Source: an uncultured Eggerthella sp.
GTDB taxonomy: Bacteria > Actinomycetota > Coriobacteriia > Coriobacteriales > Eggerthellaceae
Assembly (NCBI GenBank): GCA_902464295.1
Contig: CABQIW010000029.1
Location: forward strand, 1-24,167
Direction of reading: 5' to 3'
DNA length: 24,167 nt
Below, one piece after another: positions 24,161-24,167 of the stretch (the stretch's first letter is position 1; each line of letters starts with the position of its first letter). The notes under the pieces are model-generated. The model saw only the letters and a list, made by a program, of their open reading frames with translations. It was not told the DNA's origin and did not search any database. Made by a program: the position numbers and the translations under genes.

Positions 24161-24167
24161 GAGCAAC

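Overview
The window reads as chromosomal DNA from a moderately GC-rich Gram-positive bacterium, most likely an actinobacterium of the class Coriobacteriia (Eggerthella/Slackia/Collinsella-like). I infer this from the protein style, codon choice, the dapL-type lysine route and the accessory gene mix. No rRNA or other marker gene is present, so this is an impression and not a proof. Nearly all the sequence is coding. I saw no tRNA, rRNA, CRISPR array or intact transposase.

Layout. (1) 1-6730 holds housekeeping biosynthesis on the + strand: the 3' three quarters of carB, then dapF, a possible 45-residue basic ORF coupled to the dapF stop, an LL-diaminopimelate aminotransferase (dapL), a hairpin terminator, and purF. 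A 157-bp inverted-repeat element lies between carB and dapF. (2) 6731-7804 (-) is an unrecognised membrane-anchored extracytoplasmic protein, convergent with purF. (3) 7961-13020 is a metal-uptake locus built as two converging units. On the + strand are a lipoprotein substrate-binding protein and a SAM methyltransferase. On the - strand are an FmdE-like Zn-ribbon protein, a FecCD permease and an ABC ATPase with a histidine-rich N-terminus. (4) 13176-20413 (+) is a rhamnose catabolic operon: pyruvate kinase, rhamnulokinase, L-rhamnose isomerase, rhamnulose-1-phosphate aldolase with an unusual duplicated N-terminal extension, L-rhamnose mutarotase and an MFS permease. (5) 20484-21256 is a lower-GC toxin-antitoxin pair (RelB/DinJ-like antitoxin, PIN toxin) behind a palindromic promoter. 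(6) 21257-24167 holds a CtpE-like P-type ATPase (-), bracketed by inverted copies of an intergenic repeat and next to a perfect 30-bp-stem palindrome.

The most interesting observation is in region 3. Two abutting copies of the 25-bp inverted repeat TGTTAC-N13-GTAACA lie at the substrate-binding-protein promoter, and a third near-perfect copy covers the start of the FmdE-like gene 5 kb away. The two arms of the locus therefore look like one regulon. The operator resembles, from memory, the NikR-type operator GTGTTAC-N13/14-GTAACAC reported in Geobacter-type bacteria. Together with the 14-histidine segment of the ATPase this points to nickel (or cobalt) uptake by a FecCD-type transporter with an FmdE-like protein and a methyltransferase as accessory parts. 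The substrate is inference.

Region 4 gives a complete route from external L-rhamnose to DHAP and L-lactaldehyde: transporter, mutarotase, isomerase, kinase, aldolase. Pyruvate kinase is coupled to the kinase gene by a TAATG overlap, which ties lower glycolysis to rhamnose use.
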